From positions 1 through 23,140 of IMG/VR virus record IMGVR_UViG_3300029319_000539: 23,140 nt of DNA. One strand, 5' to 3'. The notes under the pieces were generated by a model that saw only the letters and a list, made by a program, of their open reading frames with translations, did no database searches and had not been told where the DNA came from. The stretch is from a virus. The position numbers and the translations under genes were made by a program. Every line of letters starts with the position of its first letter. Positions within the stretch are counted from its first letter, which is position 1. Shown here one piece after another: positions 6,600 to 14,036 of the stretch.

Positions 6600-9194
6600 T
6601 TATATTTTATTTAATAATTCTAAACTACTCTCTCCTGTTTGTAAGTTTGTAGTTATTTTGTTTATGATAAATTCTTCATTTGCAATAACTATTGTATCAC
6701 TTAGTTTATAATTTATAAGAAAACTTTGTGGTAGTATTGCTTTGACTTTTACTAATCTTCTGTTGAAACTAAATATGTCGCTTAAATAATTTCTATAATA
6801 AGTTTTAAATAATGTCTCAGTATCTATAGTTGGGATGAAAGGATCAATTTCTGTACTAAAGTTTATTGTTTGATTTTCTGTAACCTCTGTGTATGCGATT
6901 GTAATATTAGATATATTATCAAAATTACTTGTTATAACTACACTATTTGTAATTACATTATTTATTGTTGTATTGTTATTTGGTGCAACTGTTGCTGTTT
7001 GAGTTGCATTGTTACTATCAAAGTAACTAAATGTAATTGAACTCGATTCTGCTGAAGCAACTGTTAAGGTTACATTAGAAGTACCTTGTCTGAAATTTGA
7101 AGGCCTATTGTATGTTGCTAAATAAGCAGGTGTACTTGCATCAATACCTGAGTGCATCATAATTTTTTGTGGAGATGGACTGCTTGTGTTTTTTCTTACA
7201 AACATCAAAGGATTTGCCACTACTGAATTTTGGTTGTCATCTACAAAATAACCGAAACCTATATTTGTACTAGCATCATTGTTCTGGTCTGTAAGTCTTT
7301 CATAGAGTACTTTTTCAAATCCTACCTCAACTCTATAATCTTGACCTCTATTTAATCTTGGGTCTCTACCACTATTCGGAGCATTACTTGCTTTTACAGA
7401 ACCATACTCTCTTGAATTTAATCTATCATAATAATACGATGCAAATGTTTTAGGTTCACTAAATTTAAATTCTATATCATTAAAAGGTACACTAAAATTA
7501 CTTTCACTCTCATCTATCTTTACAAACTCTGTAATATCTCTTGTTGTACCACCTGCATAAAAATCGTCAAGTGTTTGTACCTTTACTTGGTCAAAGGTTG
7601 AACTATTTACATCATTATCTACAAATGCTGTCAAGTTAAATGTCTTAAATAAAGACGTAAGAAAATTAAGTATTTTCATATCAGGTATTTGTTCTGTGAT
7701 ATATATAGTATCAACAACTCCTGTAGGCCCTATTGTTTGTGGTTGTACAGAATAGGTTGTTGTACCTGTAGCTATCTCTTCAAGTATTTTTTGACAAGTA
7801 AGTAAATAACTAACAGTAAGAGCTGTCTCTGTAGTTTCAATAACAAATTCTATATTATTATCTTCCATCGAAAGAGGATCAACACTTTCAAATAAATGGT
7901 CTATTGTAGTTGCTGCTGTACCTGAAATGTGTTCTTGTTCTACAATAGTTTCATTTGTTCCTGTCTTTCTTAATCTTACTGTAAAACTTTTTGTATTAAC
8001 AGTAGGCGTTACTGTCCAAGTAACTCTCATTCTCTCTATTTCATCAAACTGAGTAGAACCTAATATACCTGTTTTAAATCTAAATATACCTCCATCAAAA
8101 ACAGGGGAAAAACCTGTAAAACTATGTGGAGGCGTAAGGCCACCTGTACCATCAAAGAACTCTATTACATCTCCTGTAAAACTTGAAATCTTGTCAAGCA
8201 CTATTAAGTTTGTACCTGAACTATTTGAAGGTGTGATTCCTATGTCGCCTTTATTTCTGTGTAGCCACATATATAAATCTGCAAAGAACCCTGTATCCTT
8301 AAAAAAATCATCTGTAAATTTTAAATTTATATTAGGGTCTTGTTCTATAACCTTTATAATATCTATTATTCTTAATGCTGGTTTTAAGTCTGTAAATTGA
8401 AAGCCTTGTGTACTACTTAATCTTTCTGTTGCACCTGAACCTGTAGTGTTTTGTGAACCACATTCGTTAGTATACAAGTTTCTTGTAAGCTGACTTCTAT
8501 CTTGTGAAGTCAAAACACCTTGATTCAAACTATCAAATATAAATCTCTGTGTATGTGATATAAGAGGATAGATAATATGTGGTACTGATACTGTTTGGTC
8601 ATTTAATTGAGTTACAAATGTTTCAACACCTTGCTTTACAGTAGTTGCATTATAATCGTGATTAAACTGACTAAAGTCTAAACTACTTAGTTTTCTATCT
8701 TTTACTCTATCTTTTAATCTTATAGTTTGGCCGTAGAATGTAATGTTATAACTATCAGGTACATTGTTTTTTAATTTTACACCATTCATTACAATATACC
8801 CAGCTCTAAATGGTTTGTAGTTTAATTCAAGTATTGCATCAAGTTTTGAGTTTGCATCAAATATAGCATCAGGCGTAGCATCACTTACTATGTCTCTTCT
8901 GTAATAGTGTTTGAATAATCTATTGTTTATACTACTCGCAGGAAGATTAAATGTTCTACTAAAATCTGTAAATACTTTTTCTATATCTCTAATATCTTGT
9001 ATAGTTTGTGTAAGTGTGATCTGCTCATCTTCAAACAAATCTAAATGCTGAAAGTTTATATCAGTAATAAGATTTATTTCATCCCATTTTCTAAAAGTAT
9101 TTTCCCAAAGAGTTTCTGTCAAATTCCATAAGTCAGGATTTGGCTGAGGACTTTCTAGTATTATACTTGGAATTGATAGGCCTACTTGATTCAT
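6600..9194 (-). CDS. Large tail or baseplate-like structural protein
   Basis: An 864-aa protein with an N-terminal section (about 50-170) containing DEQITLTQTIQDIRDIEKVF, TFNLPASSINNRLFKHYY and KPFRAGYIVMNGVKLKNN. I recall this combination from large tail-tip or baseplate proteins widespread in Bacteroidetes phages, usually beside a protein like 9194-10333. The rest is Thr/Ser/Asn-rich and beta-structured, with LLTCQKILEEI and FLTSLFKTFNLTAFVDND in the middle. No enzymatic motif is visible. Its stop codon overlaps nothing, but its start overlaps the stop of the upstream gene (position 9194 shared). It probably forms part of the tail tip or distal-tail hub; host-receptor contact is possible but not shown. 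Confidence 0.65.
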   Translation of the reverse strand: MNQVGLSIPSIILESPQPNPDLWNLTETLWENTFRKWDEINLITDINFQHLDLFEDEQITLTQTIQDIRDIEKVFTDFSRTFNLPASSINNRLFKHYYRRDIVSDATPDAIFDANSKLDAILELNYKPFRAGYIVMNGVKLKNNVPDSYNITFYGQTIRLKDRVKDRKLSSLDFSQFNHDYNATTVKQGVETFVTQLNDQTVSVPHIIYPLISHTQRFIFDSLNQGVLTSQDRSQLTRNLYTNECGSQNTTGSGATERLSSTQGFQFTDLKPALRIIDIIKVIEQDPNINLKFTDDFFKDTGFFADLYMWLHRNKGDIGITPSNSSGTNLIVLDKISSFTGDVIEFFDGTGGLTPPHSFTGFSPVFDGGIFRFKTGILGSTQFDEIERMRVTWTVTPTVNTKSFTVRLRKTGTNETIVEQEHISGTAATTIDHLFESVDPLSMEDNNIEFVIETTETALTVSYLLTCQKILEEIATGTTTYSVQPQTIGPTGVVDTIYITEQIPDMKILNFLTSLFKTFNLTAFVDNDVNSSTFDQVKVQTLDDFYAGGTTRDITEFVKIDESESNFSVPFNDIEFKFSEPKTFASYYYDRLNSREYGSVKASNAPNSGRDPRLNRGQDYRVEVGFEKVLYERLTDQNNDASTNIGFGYFVDDNQNSVVANPLMFVRKNTSSPSPQKIMMHSGIDASTPAYLATYNRPSNFRQGTSNVTLTVASAESSSITFSYFDSNNATQTATVAPNNNTTINNVITNSVVITSNFDNISNITIAYTEVTENQTINFSTEIDPFIPTIDTETLFKTYYRNYLSDIFSFNRRLVKVKAILPQSFLINYKLSDTIVIANEEFIINKITTNLQTGESSLELLNKI

Positions 9195-10333
9195 TATCTG
9201 ATTGTATTTATTTTATCAAATGCAAATTTAAAATTGATAGTATAGTTTGCTAACCTATCATTAAGACTTGTTTTAAATACTACTTGTTTATCTTGTGGTA
9301 CAACAGGTAGCTGCTGACTATCTTTGAATATCCAACATCTTGGAGACATCAATAGCTCTTCTATTACTTGGTTGTAACTATCATTCACATAGCCTGTATT
9401 TAATACTATGCTTTCTCTACTCATTACATTTCTTGTTTTGTATTGATGGTTATTTATAGAATAACTCGCACCTGTTGTTAATGTATTTGCTTTGTATTCT
9501 TCTCTTTGTACATCAATACTTTCTATAGATTTTAGAAAAAAGTTTACTCTTTGCAAAGCACCGAATCTATTGACAAATGTTACAGGTAGATTTGTAAATT
9601 TATTACAAGGCTGTTCTTCTATTAGTATCGTTTCTGTACTGCCTCCTTTCACAATATCTACGCTTGTGAGTGTGGCCGTGTTACTTGTTGCATATTCTAT
9701 TGCTGTATTTGTTGTATCTATTCCTGTACCTACAGTAACACTTGTAACTGTGCTTGATCCATTTTTAAAATTGACTGTTGTTGCTCCTGTTAAAGTATCT
9801 GCACCTGAATTTACACTAAGGTTTGCTAATACAGGTATTTTAAGAATCTCTTGGCTCTCTCTAAATATTTTATTGTTTGACATCAATACAGATGTGCTAC
9901 CTACAAAACTACTTAAAGAAACAGTTGTGTTACTGTTTGTTTGTGTTTCTGTTGTAAAACCATTTTCAAAATAACCTACACCATCAAAGGCCAACATATT
10001 AGTTGTTATCGCAGAGAGAGCAGCACCAGCACTATTTGATGGAGTTGCTACAGTCTTTACCCAAAGGTTTAATCCGTTGTTTCCAAATGTACCATTGAAA
10101 CTATATGTAATATAATCTTTTATCAACTCTCCTATCTCAAATATTACAAAGTTATTGTTTGCTACCTCGTTTTTTCTAAGTGCATAAGTTGTACTTGGAC
10201 TTGTTTGGTATGTTCCTGAATATATTGAAATTGTTAGTGTACAACTAGATAGTGCATTGGATTCTGTTCCTCCACCATCATTTGCTACTTTTATATATAT
10301 AGGACTATTTATGTTTACTTTATATATTGCCAT
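9194..10333 (-). CDS. Tail structural protein of unknown exact role
   Basis: A 379-aa protein beginning MAIYKVNINSPIYIKVAND, rich in Ser, Thr, Asn and Val, with repeated short beta segments (for example TGATTVNFKNGSSTVTSVTV). Near residues 245-275 it has EEQPCNKFTNLPVTFVNRFGA, and near 325-340 YNQVIEELLMSPRCWIF, a pattern I associate with conserved tail proteins in marine Bacteroidetes phages. It overlaps the gp10-like neck gene by 14 nt and the 864-aa tail gene by one base, so the four genes are translationally coupled. Distal tail or tail-tip protein is my best guess. Confidence 0.55.
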   Translation of the reverse strand: MAIYKVNINSPIYIKVANDGGGTESNALSSCTLTISIYSGTYQTSPSTTYALRKNEVANNNFVIFEIGELIKDYITYSFNGTFGNNGLNLWVKTVATPSNSAGAALSAITTNMLAFDGVGYFENGFTTETQTNSNTTVSLSSFVGSTSVLMSNNKIFRESQEILKIPVLANLSVNSGADTLTGATTVNFKNGSSTVTSVTVGTGIDTTNTAIEYATSNTATLTSVDIVKGGSTETILIEEQPCNKFTNLPVTFVNRFGALQRVNFFLKSIESIDVQREEYKANTLTTGASYSINNHQYKTRNVMSRESIVLNTGYVNDSYNQVIEELLMSPRCWIFKDSQQLPVVPQDKQVVFKTSLNDRLANYTINFKFAFDKINTIR

Positions 10334-10826
10334 CTTCTATTGTTTTTTCTGCATCATTTACAAATGCTGCTATTAATTCTGGGGGTAAAGTTTTAAATCG
10401 TTTCTCAAAAGGTTTTGTAAAAAATAGACTTGGCCTGATGCCTTGTTCAAATATTGATTTGGCTATAATAAAATTTAGGCCTTTTCTTTTTGTGAATCTA
10501 CCTCCTTCTTCTCTTGGTGCAATACCTTTTCTTACTGTCCATTTATCAAAAGCTGATGAAGGTGGTCTCTTAGTTGTATATTTGAAAGGTGTCTTATATT
10601 TCTTCTTTGTACCTGAAACACCTTGATCTTGATATGCACCATATTCCTCCATCAAGAATTGTAAGATGAAACCTGAACTATCTGACAATATTTTATAGTC
10701 AAGAGAGTTATATAGTTTCTTGGAAACATTCTTATTTGTTTTTGTAAGATTGCTTCTTGATTGTTGAATTACATACTTAGCAAAACTGTTTAATATCTTT
10801 TGTGTCTCTTGTAATTCCATCAGCAT
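10320..10826 (-). CDS. Putative neck protein, HK97 gp10-like
   Basis: A 168-aa basic protein with an N-terminal helix (MELQETQKILNSFAKYVIQQ), a central FLMEEYGAYQDQGVSG motif followed by a Lys/Pro-rich stretch (KKKYKTPFKYTTKRPPSSAF), and a C-terminal part with RPSLFFTKPFEKRFKTLP. The combination 'EEYGxYQDxGV...KKKY...PS.FFTKPFE' is the usual look of HK97-gp10/Mu-gp-type head-tail connector proteins in Bacteroidetes phages. It lies directly after the tail-completion candidate and overlaps it by 7 nt. Two ATG codons near the start (residues 1 and 3) are both possible starts. Confidence 0.6.
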   Translation of the reverse strand: MLMELQETQKILNSFAKYVIQQSRSNLTKTNKNVSKKLYNSLDYKILSDSSGFILQFLMEEYGAYQDQGVSGTKKKYKTPFKYTTKRPPSSAFDKWTVRKGIAPREEGGRFTKRKGLNFIIAKSIFEQGIRPSLFFTKPFEKRFKTLPPELIAAFVNDAEKTIEDGNI

Positions 10827-11290
10827 TTACTTATATCATTCTCTATTAGTATATTCATTGTAGCTGCCCATCCTGCTAATTTGTTTTCAAATCTTTCATA
10901 GAAAGGTTCACAAGAAGGGTCTCCATCTAATTGGTATTTGGTTGTATATAAACTACCTCTTCTAAGTAACACTATAATTCTATTAAGTACGGCCAACTGT
11001 GTATTCAAAACATCTTGTTCATTGTCATTTCCCACAAATATATCTGTCTCTGCATCTTTGTATTCATTTATCATATCCATAGCCATAATTGTAATATTGA
11101 AAGACAATACTTGTTCTTGTGTAGTTACGTTATTTACTATAATATGAGCAAGAGGAAATATTGTTTGTTTGTTCAAATCAATATCTGTTATATCTCCTGT
11201 TGTTACTGTATTGATATTGCTATCGTTTAACAAGTTATCTTTTATAGTTGTTGTAAGTTGATAAAACCCTCTTATACCTTGATTACTCAT
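10820..11290 (-). CDS. Putative tail completion / tail terminator protein
   Basis: A 156-aa protein starting MSNQGIRGFYQLTTTIKDNL, with DIDLNKQTIFPLAHIIVNNV, a Asp/Glu-rich loop, DVLNTQLAVLNRIIVLLRRG and EPFYERFENKLAGWAATMNI near the C-terminus. The 'fixed helix, then PF.ERFEN.LAGW' end is typical of tail-completion (terminator) proteins of the gpU class in these phages. It is placed immediately after the tail-assembly chaperone. Its ATG overlaps the TGA of the frameshifted chaperone frame (ATGA at 11290-11287), not the stop of the unshifted frame at 11373, which supports the frameshift product. Confidence 0.6.
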   Translation of the reverse strand: MSNQGIRGFYQLTTTIKDNLLNDSNINTVTTGDITDIDLNKQTIFPLAHIIVNNVTTQEQVLSFNITIMAMDMINEYKDAETDIFVGNDNEQDVLNTQLAVLNRIIVLLRRGSLYTTKYQLDGDPSCEPFYERFENKLAGWAATMNILIENDISKC

Positions 11291-11541
11291 CTTGTTCTAT
11301 TTTTTAATTGTTTTGATTCTAATTCACTTTTCTCTTTCATAAAACTTAACATAGTCAAACACTTGTGTACATTTAGTTCAACGATATGCTCAAATCGTCT
11401 AATATCCCCCTGAGAGAGTGCAAAAATTGATTGATACCATCCCCATTTCTGCCCAAATTGAGAGACGGAGGTAAGGGCTTCTCCTTGTTCTGTTCCAAAT
11501 AAACTGTCATAAGCCTCGACAAGTCGATTCCTAAACGATAA
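11287..11541 (-). CDS. Tail assembly chaperone, -1 frameshift extension (gpT-like part of a gpGT-like fusion)
   Basis: This frame has no start codon near its beginning; it is entered by a -1 shift at T9 (11548-11540) inside the chaperone gene. It encodes 84 residues beginning LSFRNRLVEAYDSLFG, with the conserved-looking core KWGWYQSIFALSQGDIRRFE and CLTMLSFMKEKSELESKQL. The 'WGWYxxIxxLxxGDxxxFxxI...L.V...LT.L.F...K.E.E' pattern is what is found as the second half of tail assembly chaperones in related phages. The frame stays open through 85 codons, crosses the unshifted stop at 11373, and ends at TGA 11287 in an ATGA overlap with the next gene. The fusion would be 245 aa against 216 aa for the unshifted form. 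Confidence 0.75.
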   Translation of the reverse strand, partial: LSFRNRLVEAYDSLFGTEQGEALTSVSQFGQKWGWYQSIFALSQGDIRRFEHIVELNVHKCLTMLSFMKEKSELESKQLKNRTR

Positions 11542-12023
11542 AAAAAAAGCATACTACCAAGTACAATATCCATTGGCATATCCTTATATACATCTTGACC
11601 TTCTGCTTTATACTCCTCTATGGTATATTTGTTTTTATAAGTGTTTATGATTGGCCTATAAAGAACTGCCATAGCTTTTTCTACTTGTTCCCATTTACCT
11701 AAGTAAGTATCAAGATCAACATATTCTCCCAAAGTCATATCATCTAGGTTTGGTATAAAACCATACTCTATACCATTGAGTACAAACCTTGTTTTGATAT
11801 GTGGCTTTTGTTCAAACATATCTGCAAGTATTCCTGTAATTCTATGAACGTCTTTTGCTTTTAAAGTGTAGGCCTCTTTGAGACTTATACCACAAAATAT
11901 TTCTATCATTTTAGAAGCTAGAAAGTTCTCATCTGTATTATCTTCTTGTATCTTGACAAACTTCTGATACTGCCATAATTTGATTTCTGACAAATCATTT
12001 GGTACAGTTATTTTAACTCTCAT
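11373..12023 (-). CDS. Tail assembly chaperone, unshifted form (gpG-like)
   Basis: A 216-aa protein from ATG 12023: MRVKITVPNDLSEIKLWQYQ, then KMIEIFCGISLKEAYTL, RFVLNGIEYGFIPNLDDMTL and YRPIINTYKNKYTIEEYKAE. This pattern is typical of the tail-assembly-chaperone genes of Bacteroidetes phages. Residues 159-161 (Leu-Phe-Phe, CTT TTT TTT) form the slip site; beyond it this frame encodes a different, also family-like tail (NGDGINQFLHSLRGILDDL). An upstream TTG start at 12059 is possible by frame but falls in the T-run of the terminator, so I reject it; ATG 12023 has the CGATATAT element 4 nt before it. The role is to chaperone tube subunits around the tape measure; it is normally absent from the virion. 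Confidence 0.75.
   Translation of the reverse strand: MRVKITVPNDLSEIKLWQYQKFVKIQEDNTDENFLASKMIEIFCGISLKEAYTLKAKDVHRITGILADMFEQKPHIKTRFVLNGIEYGFIPNLDDMTLGEYVDLDTYLGKWEQVEKAMAVLYRPIINTYKNKYTIEEYKAEGQDVYKDMPMDIVLGSMLFFYRLGIDLSRLMTVYLEQNKEKPLPPSLNLGRNGDGINQFLHSLRGILDDLSISLN
11541..11547 (-). other. Programmed -1 frameshift slippery heptamer T_TTT_TTT
   Basis: In the zero frame the codons are CTT TTT TTT TAT at 11549-11538, so the heptamer T TTT TTT has the canonical X XXY YYZ phase. Both tRNAs can re-pair perfectly one base back. The run is nine T long (11548-11540), so RNA-polymerase slippage is a second possible route to the same fusion. An upstream stop in the -1 frame (TAG, overlapping AGT ATG just before the run) limits entry to this spot. 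Confidence 0.7.
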
Positions 12024-12053
12024 ATATATATATCGAAATCTAAAGTGGATTTT
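12024..12053 (-). promoter_or_regulatory. Late promoter candidate 4, before the tail assembly chaperone
   Basis: AAAAT (12053-12049), 13 nt, CGATATAT (12035-12028), ATAT, ATG at 12023. The T-run of the terminator ends at 12058, so only 34 nt separate termination from the start codon. The tail genes need a new transcription start here, and this element takes up nearly all of that space. It is the strongest single argument for promoter function. Confidence 0.65.
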
Positions 12054-12057
12054 TGAC

Positions 12058-12088
12058 AAAAAAAAAGGAGGCCAATTTGAGACCTCCT
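12058..12088 (-). terminator. Rho-independent terminator after the terminase unit
   Basis: On the minus strand an 8-bp stem, AGGAGGUC with GGCCUCCU (one G-U pair), a 7-nt loop and nine U (12066-12058). It ends the unit holding small and large terminase and the two small genes at 12144-12459, and directly precedes promoter candidate 4. Confidence 0.88.
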
Positions 12089-12090
12089 AT

Positions 12091-12162
12091 CATTCAGTTA
12101 TTATGAAAAACTAAACTAAATATGTTGCAATTAAATTAAACAACTAACTAATTAACTGAATG
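12091..12162. repeat. 10-bp perfect inverted repeat with 52-nt spacer
   Basis: CATTCAGTTA at 12091-12100 is matched by TAACTGAATG at 12153-12162. It lies in the 3' untranslated region before the terminator and reaches into the stop end of the 27-codon gene. It may extend the RNA structure at the transcript end. Chance is possible in AT-rich DNA, but ten bases with four G/C per arm is notable. Confidence 0.4.
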
Positions 12163-12227
12163 TATACTCCTATATAAAATACTAACCAAAGTAGTAATGC
12201 TTTTATGAAAAATTTAATATCTGACAT
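12144..12227 (-). CDS. 27-aa single-span membrane micro-protein (possible)
   Basis: A 27-codon frame from ATG 12227 to TAG 12144. The product starts MSDIKFFIKA, continues with one hydrophobic stretch of about 16 residues (ALLLWLVFYIGVYIQL) and ends at ISerStop. The leader is AAAAACAAAACAATG, a typical A-rich initiation region seen at real genes here, and the start is 11 nt past the stop of the 73-aa gene. It is too short for family recognition. The hydrophobic core and leader favour a real gene, but it could be noise in an AT-rich 3' region. Confidence 0.45.
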   Translation of the reverse strand: MSDIKFFIKALLLWLVFYIGVYIQLIS

Positions 12228-12237
12228 TGTTTTGTTT

Positions 12238-12459
12238 TTAAATTAATCCGTTTTCAAAAAGATATCTTTCATCGTAAAAATCGAAACCTGGATTTCTTTT
12301 TTCTCGTAATGCTTGTTCTTTAGTTTCACATTCAACACAGAATCCTGTTTCCTTACATACTACCATATAAGGGTATTCTTCTCCATCTGTTATATAAAAT
12401 GTAAAATCGTCAGGGTCTAACCAAACCCAATCTTTCGTGTTATCTTTTAAGTTACTCAT
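12238..12459 (-). CDS. Hypothetical acidic protein, 73 aa, with CxxxxxCxxC
   Basis: The product is acidic and aromatic-rich (KDWVWLDPDDFTFYITDGEE), with a short Cys motif (VVCKETGFCVECETKEQAL) at about residues 34-52. That could bind a metal ion, but only three cysteines are present. It lies between the large terminase and the terminator and is transcribed with the terminase genes. I do not recognise it. The start ATG has a CAAAACACTATG leader. Confidence 0.65.
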   Translation of the reverse strand: MSNLKDNTKDWVWLDPDDFTFYITDGEEYPYMVVCKETGFCVECETKEQALREKRNPGFDFYDERYLFENGLI

Positions 12460-12544
12460 AGTGTTTTGCTTTTAATTATACAGCTAATATAATACTTTTT
12501 TGAATATAATTAACATTTTTTAATAAATATTTTATCTACCTCTG

Positions 12545-13711
12545 TTATCTTATAACATATTTACCTTTGTTTGGCCTTTCTAATTGCATCATAAGTGCAT
12601 ATCGAGCTGCATCAATGCAGTCAGGATGTAGGCCTGTAGGTTTCTGTATATTGTTTCCTTCTTTATCTTTATCCCATACATAGCCTTGTAGTTCTCTAAT
12701 TAGATTCTTCGATCTTGATGTTACATACACTTCATTCTGATTTATGAGGTTTATACCATAGATTACAGAATCTCTACCTTTTGTAACAGGAAATATTCTA
12801 TGGCCATAACTTCTAATTTCTTGTATTGATTTGGGTTCTGCACTATCTGCGTAAATATGTTCTAATGCTCTGCTATCAGTAATAAAATTACTTATGTCTC
12901 TATTTAACATACCTTTTCTATACAGCAGCTCATCAAATATATAAGCATTGTTCCATTTGTATAATCTTATGTAAGTTGTAGGGTCTACAGAATATCCAAA
13001 GTCAAGACCTGCACAAAGAAGCCTTGCATCATCTGGTAATTTATCTATTGACTTCCAATCAGGAATACAAGCACCCTCTAAACTACCTATCTCTCCAAGT
13101 CCATATACTTTCCACCAATTAGCCCAATATGTAGATGTCTTAGCTTTTACTCTTGCTTTCTCTATTTCTTTTACTATTGACTTTGGTAAACTATCATTGT
13201 CTTTGTAAGTAAGTGTGATAAAGTTTGTATCTTCTTGGCCTATCAATTCTTTATCTACCCAAAATAAATTAGTTGGATTATAGTCAAGCCATATATTACC
13301 TGACGTTCTTACAGCTAATTGTTGGTAGGCCTCAAAGCTAATATTGTTACACTCATTGATAAATAAGTCTGTTCTTCTTGCACCTCTCAGTTTGTCTGGT
13401 TGGTCTGTGCTAAAGAACTCTATGTAACTACCATTACTAAATTCGTATTTTAAGATACTTCTATTGAACTTTCTTTCATCATACCTATTCAATACCTTAA
13501 GTATATTTAGAAAGTCTTTTAAAGCTCCTCTACGTAAGTGTGGTACTGATTCTGCAACAACGCTTATTTCTTTAAATCGATAACGCATACCATAATCTAT
13601 CAAGATCATAAGTATTGCAATAGTCTTTCCTGCTGACGAGCCTCCTCTAATTATTCGTAGTCTTTTATCAAGGCCTCTTAGTTTGTCGAGTGCCGTAGTT
13701 TTGGTAAACAT
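12545..13711 (-). CDS. terL: Terminase large subunit (packaging ATPase-nuclease)
   Basis: A 388-aa protein with a Walker A motif GGSSAGKT at residues 23-30, an adenine-binding-side segment RGGS before it, a Walker B-like DLFINECNN at about 115-123 (Asn before the catalytic Glu, as in many phage-type Terminase_3 members), and a C-terminal RNase-H-fold nuclease with GLDFGYSVDPT, YADSAEP and HPDCIDAARYA carrying the expected acidic residues. It translocates DNA into the prohead and cuts the concatemer. The start overlaps the last base of the small terminase. It is somewhat shorter than the commonest large terminases but both domains are complete. Confidence 0.92.
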   Translation of the reverse strand: MFTKTTALDKLRGLDKRLRIIRGGSSAGKTIAILMILIDYGMRYRFKEISVVAESVPHLRRGALKDFLNILKVLNRYDERKFNRSILKYEFSNGSYIEFFSTDQPDKLRGARRTDLFINECNNISFEAYQQLAVRTSGNIWLDYNPTNLFWVDKELIGQEDTNFITLTYKDNDSLPKSIVKEIEKARVKAKTSTYWANWWKVYGLGEIGSLEGACIPDWKSIDKLPDDARLLCAGLDFGYSVDPTTYIRLYKWNNAYIFDELLYRKGMLNRDISNFITDSRALEHIYADSAEPKSIQEIRSYGHRIFPVTKGRDSVIYGINLINQNEVYVTSRSKNLIRELQGYVWDKDKEGNNIQKPTGLHPDCIDAARYALMMQLERPNKGKYVIR

Positions 13712-13965
13712 CAGTCTATAAATAACGGCATATCCTCGTTTATACTGATGTCCTTAGTCTCTCTTGGTTTGCCGTACCTATAACCCATATATAAATTCAA
13801 AGCTCTCATATCTCCTTTATCAATTAAATGTTTTAGTTTTTTTATTACCTCTTCATTGTTGATTATGTTATCAAGTTTTTCTATGAGTTCTTTTTCTTGT
13901 GTTTTAGGTTTTCTACCTGCTCGTCCTTTTGTAGAATGGCCTCCATTATTTTTTCTTCCGTCCAT
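13711..13965 (-). CDS. terS: Terminase small subunit
   Basis: An 84-aa basic protein with an N-terminal NGGHSTKGRAGRKPK stretch, the standard opening of small terminases in Bacteroidetes phages, followed by a helical region with ELIEKLDNIIN and RALNLYMGYRYGKP, and an acidic C-terminus. It binds the packaging site and recruits the large subunit, whose gene starts in its stop codon. Its ATG is 45 nt downstream of the CGATATAT element at 14018-14011. The ATG at about 13985 meets a stop codon after three codons, so 13965 is the start. Confidence 0.8.
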   Translation of the reverse strand: MDGRKNNGGHSTKGRAGRKPKTQEKELIEKLDNIINNEEVIKKLKHLIDKGDMRALNLYMGYRYGKPRETKDISINEDMPLFID

Positions 13966-14006
13966 AGTAAAAATTAATAAAACATTAATTAATTAATTAT
14001 TTGTAT

Positions 14007-14036
14007 ATCTATATATCGTAAAATTTAATTAATTTT
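14007..14036 (-). promoter_or_regulatory. Late promoter candidate 5, before the terminase genes
   Basis: AAAAT (14036-14032), 13 nt, CGATATAT (14018-14011), AGAT, then ATA where the other sites have ATG. The predicted start site (about 14006) gives a leader of about 40 nt before the terS ATG. Because no start codon follows here, the shared element cannot be just a translation signal. It overlaps the last codon of the DnaA-like gene. Confidence 0.55.

Noticed and set aside
9492-9974. 160-codon plus-strand frame opposite the 379-aa tail gene
   Set aside because: It is antisense to a gene in a fully coupled operon and its hydrophobic composition is what the complement of Thr/Asn/Lys codons gives.
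11373-12059. Chaperone start at 12059 (TTG)
   Set aside because: It lies at the edge of the terminator's T-run and would put the late element inside the gene. ATG 12023 has the 4-nt spacing seen at three other genes.
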